64,000 bases of DNA from Isoetes taiwanensis (Eukaryota > Streptophyta > Lycopodiopsida > Isoetales > Isoetaceae). Under the pieces are notes generated by a model. The model was not told where the DNA came from, made no database searches, and worked only from the letters and a program-made list of their open reading frames with translations. This document shows positions 63,391 to 64,000 of this stretch, piece after piece; within the stretch, counting starts at the first letter, position 1, and each line of letters starts with the position of its first letter. Location: positions 23,239,189 through 23,303,188 of the forward strand of contig JAJEKV010000001.1 in assembly GCA_021234155.1 (NCBI GenBank), read 5' to 3'. The position numbers and the translations under genes were made by a program.

Positions 63391-64000
63391 ATGGGTCCCA
63401 AAAGATCTGGAGATATTGGAGATTGTGCTGCACCATCAACACCAATCTCCACATCAATGCCTGCTCCCAGTATGTCACAAATGGCAGCAGCCACTACACT
63501 TCTTGGAGTATCACCTCCTCTTAATCATGCACAACCTTATCAGATTGAAGTGATATTGCCTATATCTCCGCCACTTTTTGATGGTTCCTCAAATCCCTTG
63601 GAGTATTTGCTGCAATTTGAAGAATATTACGCCGAGTATGGACGAAAGAAAGGTGAAAAGGTGGATGTCTTTGGAACATGCATGAGAGGAGAAGCTAGAA
63701 CTTGGTTCCAATATCAAGCATCCTGTACCCCTCACATATGGGAGACCTTAAGTCAAAGTTTTGTAGAGAGATTTGGAGTAGCAAGTTCTCAAGGTGAATT
63801 GGTTCAAGAACTTCATACATTTCGTCTGAAAAAAGGTGAAAGTGTTCCAGCTTATGTCGAAAGGTTCAATGCATATGTTTTAAGGTGCAAAAAACAAGGC
63901 GTGGAAACTCCTACCTTGCATGTGGTGCAATTTTTCATCTTGGGCCTCAAGCCATTACATAAAGTATACCGCAAGATGTGCAAGTTGCAGAATACAGGGG
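63391..64000 (+). CDS. LTR-retrotransposon Gag, 5' part, runs off the window
   Basis: The ATG at 63391 (MGPKRSGD) opens a frame that stays open to the window end, over 200 codons. From about residue 65 it is a Retrotrans_gag (capsid-like) domain: LFDGSSNPLEYLLQFEEYY, RGEARTWFQYQ, LSQSFVERFGV and FRLKKGESVPAYVERFNAYV. This arrangement is typical of plant Ty3/gypsy elements. pol would follow to the right. No break is seen in the visible part, so the element may be young. Confidence 0.9.
   Translation, partial: MGPKRSGDIGDCAAPSTPISTSMPAPSMSQMAAATTLLGVSPPLNHAQPYQIEVILPISPPLFDGSSNPLEYLLQFEEYYAEYGRKKGEKVDVFGTCMRGEARTWFQYQASCTPHIWETLSQSFVERFGVASSQGELVQELHTFRLKKGESVPAYVERFNAYVLRCKKQGVETPTLHVVQFFILGLKPLHKVYRKMCKLQNTG

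Overview
The window looks like a repeat-rich nuclear segment of a land plant. The plant markers are a G-type lectin receptor kinase, a wrecked PPR gene, and fragments of augmin subunit 5 and of the histidine-biosynthesis enzyme HISN1 (both plant-like with clean introns). I suspect a fern, lycophyte or other large-genome plant, but the species cannot be fixed from sequence alone. Most of the DNA is mobile or repetitive, and few genes look intact.

Layout. 1-2.8 kb: 5'-truncated LINE (minus) joined to a (GA)n tract. 2.9-5.7 kb: three minus-strand coding pieces: a small lysine/glutamate-rich reading frame, a 559-codon ORF that seems to fuse an unknown acidic protein to a two-helix membrane protein, and a divergent histone H3.3-like terminal exon. 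6.1-8.5 kb: a second LINE family between purine-rich tracts. 8.8-18.2 kb: the 3' end of another LINE of that family, split by a 9.04-kb DNA transposon (9096-18139). This element has perfect 23-bp terminal inverted repeats, a decayed transposase-like gene on the plus strand, and two genes on the minus strand, one a multi-exon Ulp1-type cysteine protease. 18.3-20.0 kb: 1.6 kb of nearly pure polypyrimidine. 20.6-23.8 kb: a third LINE with GA tracts on both sides. 24.2-26.4 kb: a 19-bp minisatellite of about 117 units. 29.2-30.6 kb: a decayed LINE. 31.4-33.8 kb: the lectin receptor kinase, with one frameshift.

36.6-44.0 kb: a PPR pseudogene (minus) cut by a 5,810-bp CACTA-like element (36911-42720). 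The element has 3-bp target duplications, and the PPR reading frame continues exactly across it. 45.2-49.8 kb: a LINE with a full-length single ORF (ORF1-like coiled coil and RNA-binding domain, endonuclease, reverse transcriptase, CCHC). 51-53 kb: several short tandem duplications and hairpin motifs resembling Helitron2/Helentron ends. 53.2-59.2 kb: nothing recognisable. 59.3-62.0 kb: an L1-type fragment, then HISN1 exons and an augmin-5 exon in the same orientation. 63.4-64.0 kb: the start of an LTR-retrotransposon gag gene running off the end.

The best candidate for something undescribed is the 9.04-kb transposon. Its borders are proven by the interrupted LINE, its transposase shows an aspartate-rich motif order I cannot assign to a named superfamily, and it carries a spliced Ulp1-like protease plus an unrecognised third gene. 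A second theme is that several LINEs sit next to (GA)n/(TC)n tracts and end in short tandem repeats instead of poly(A).
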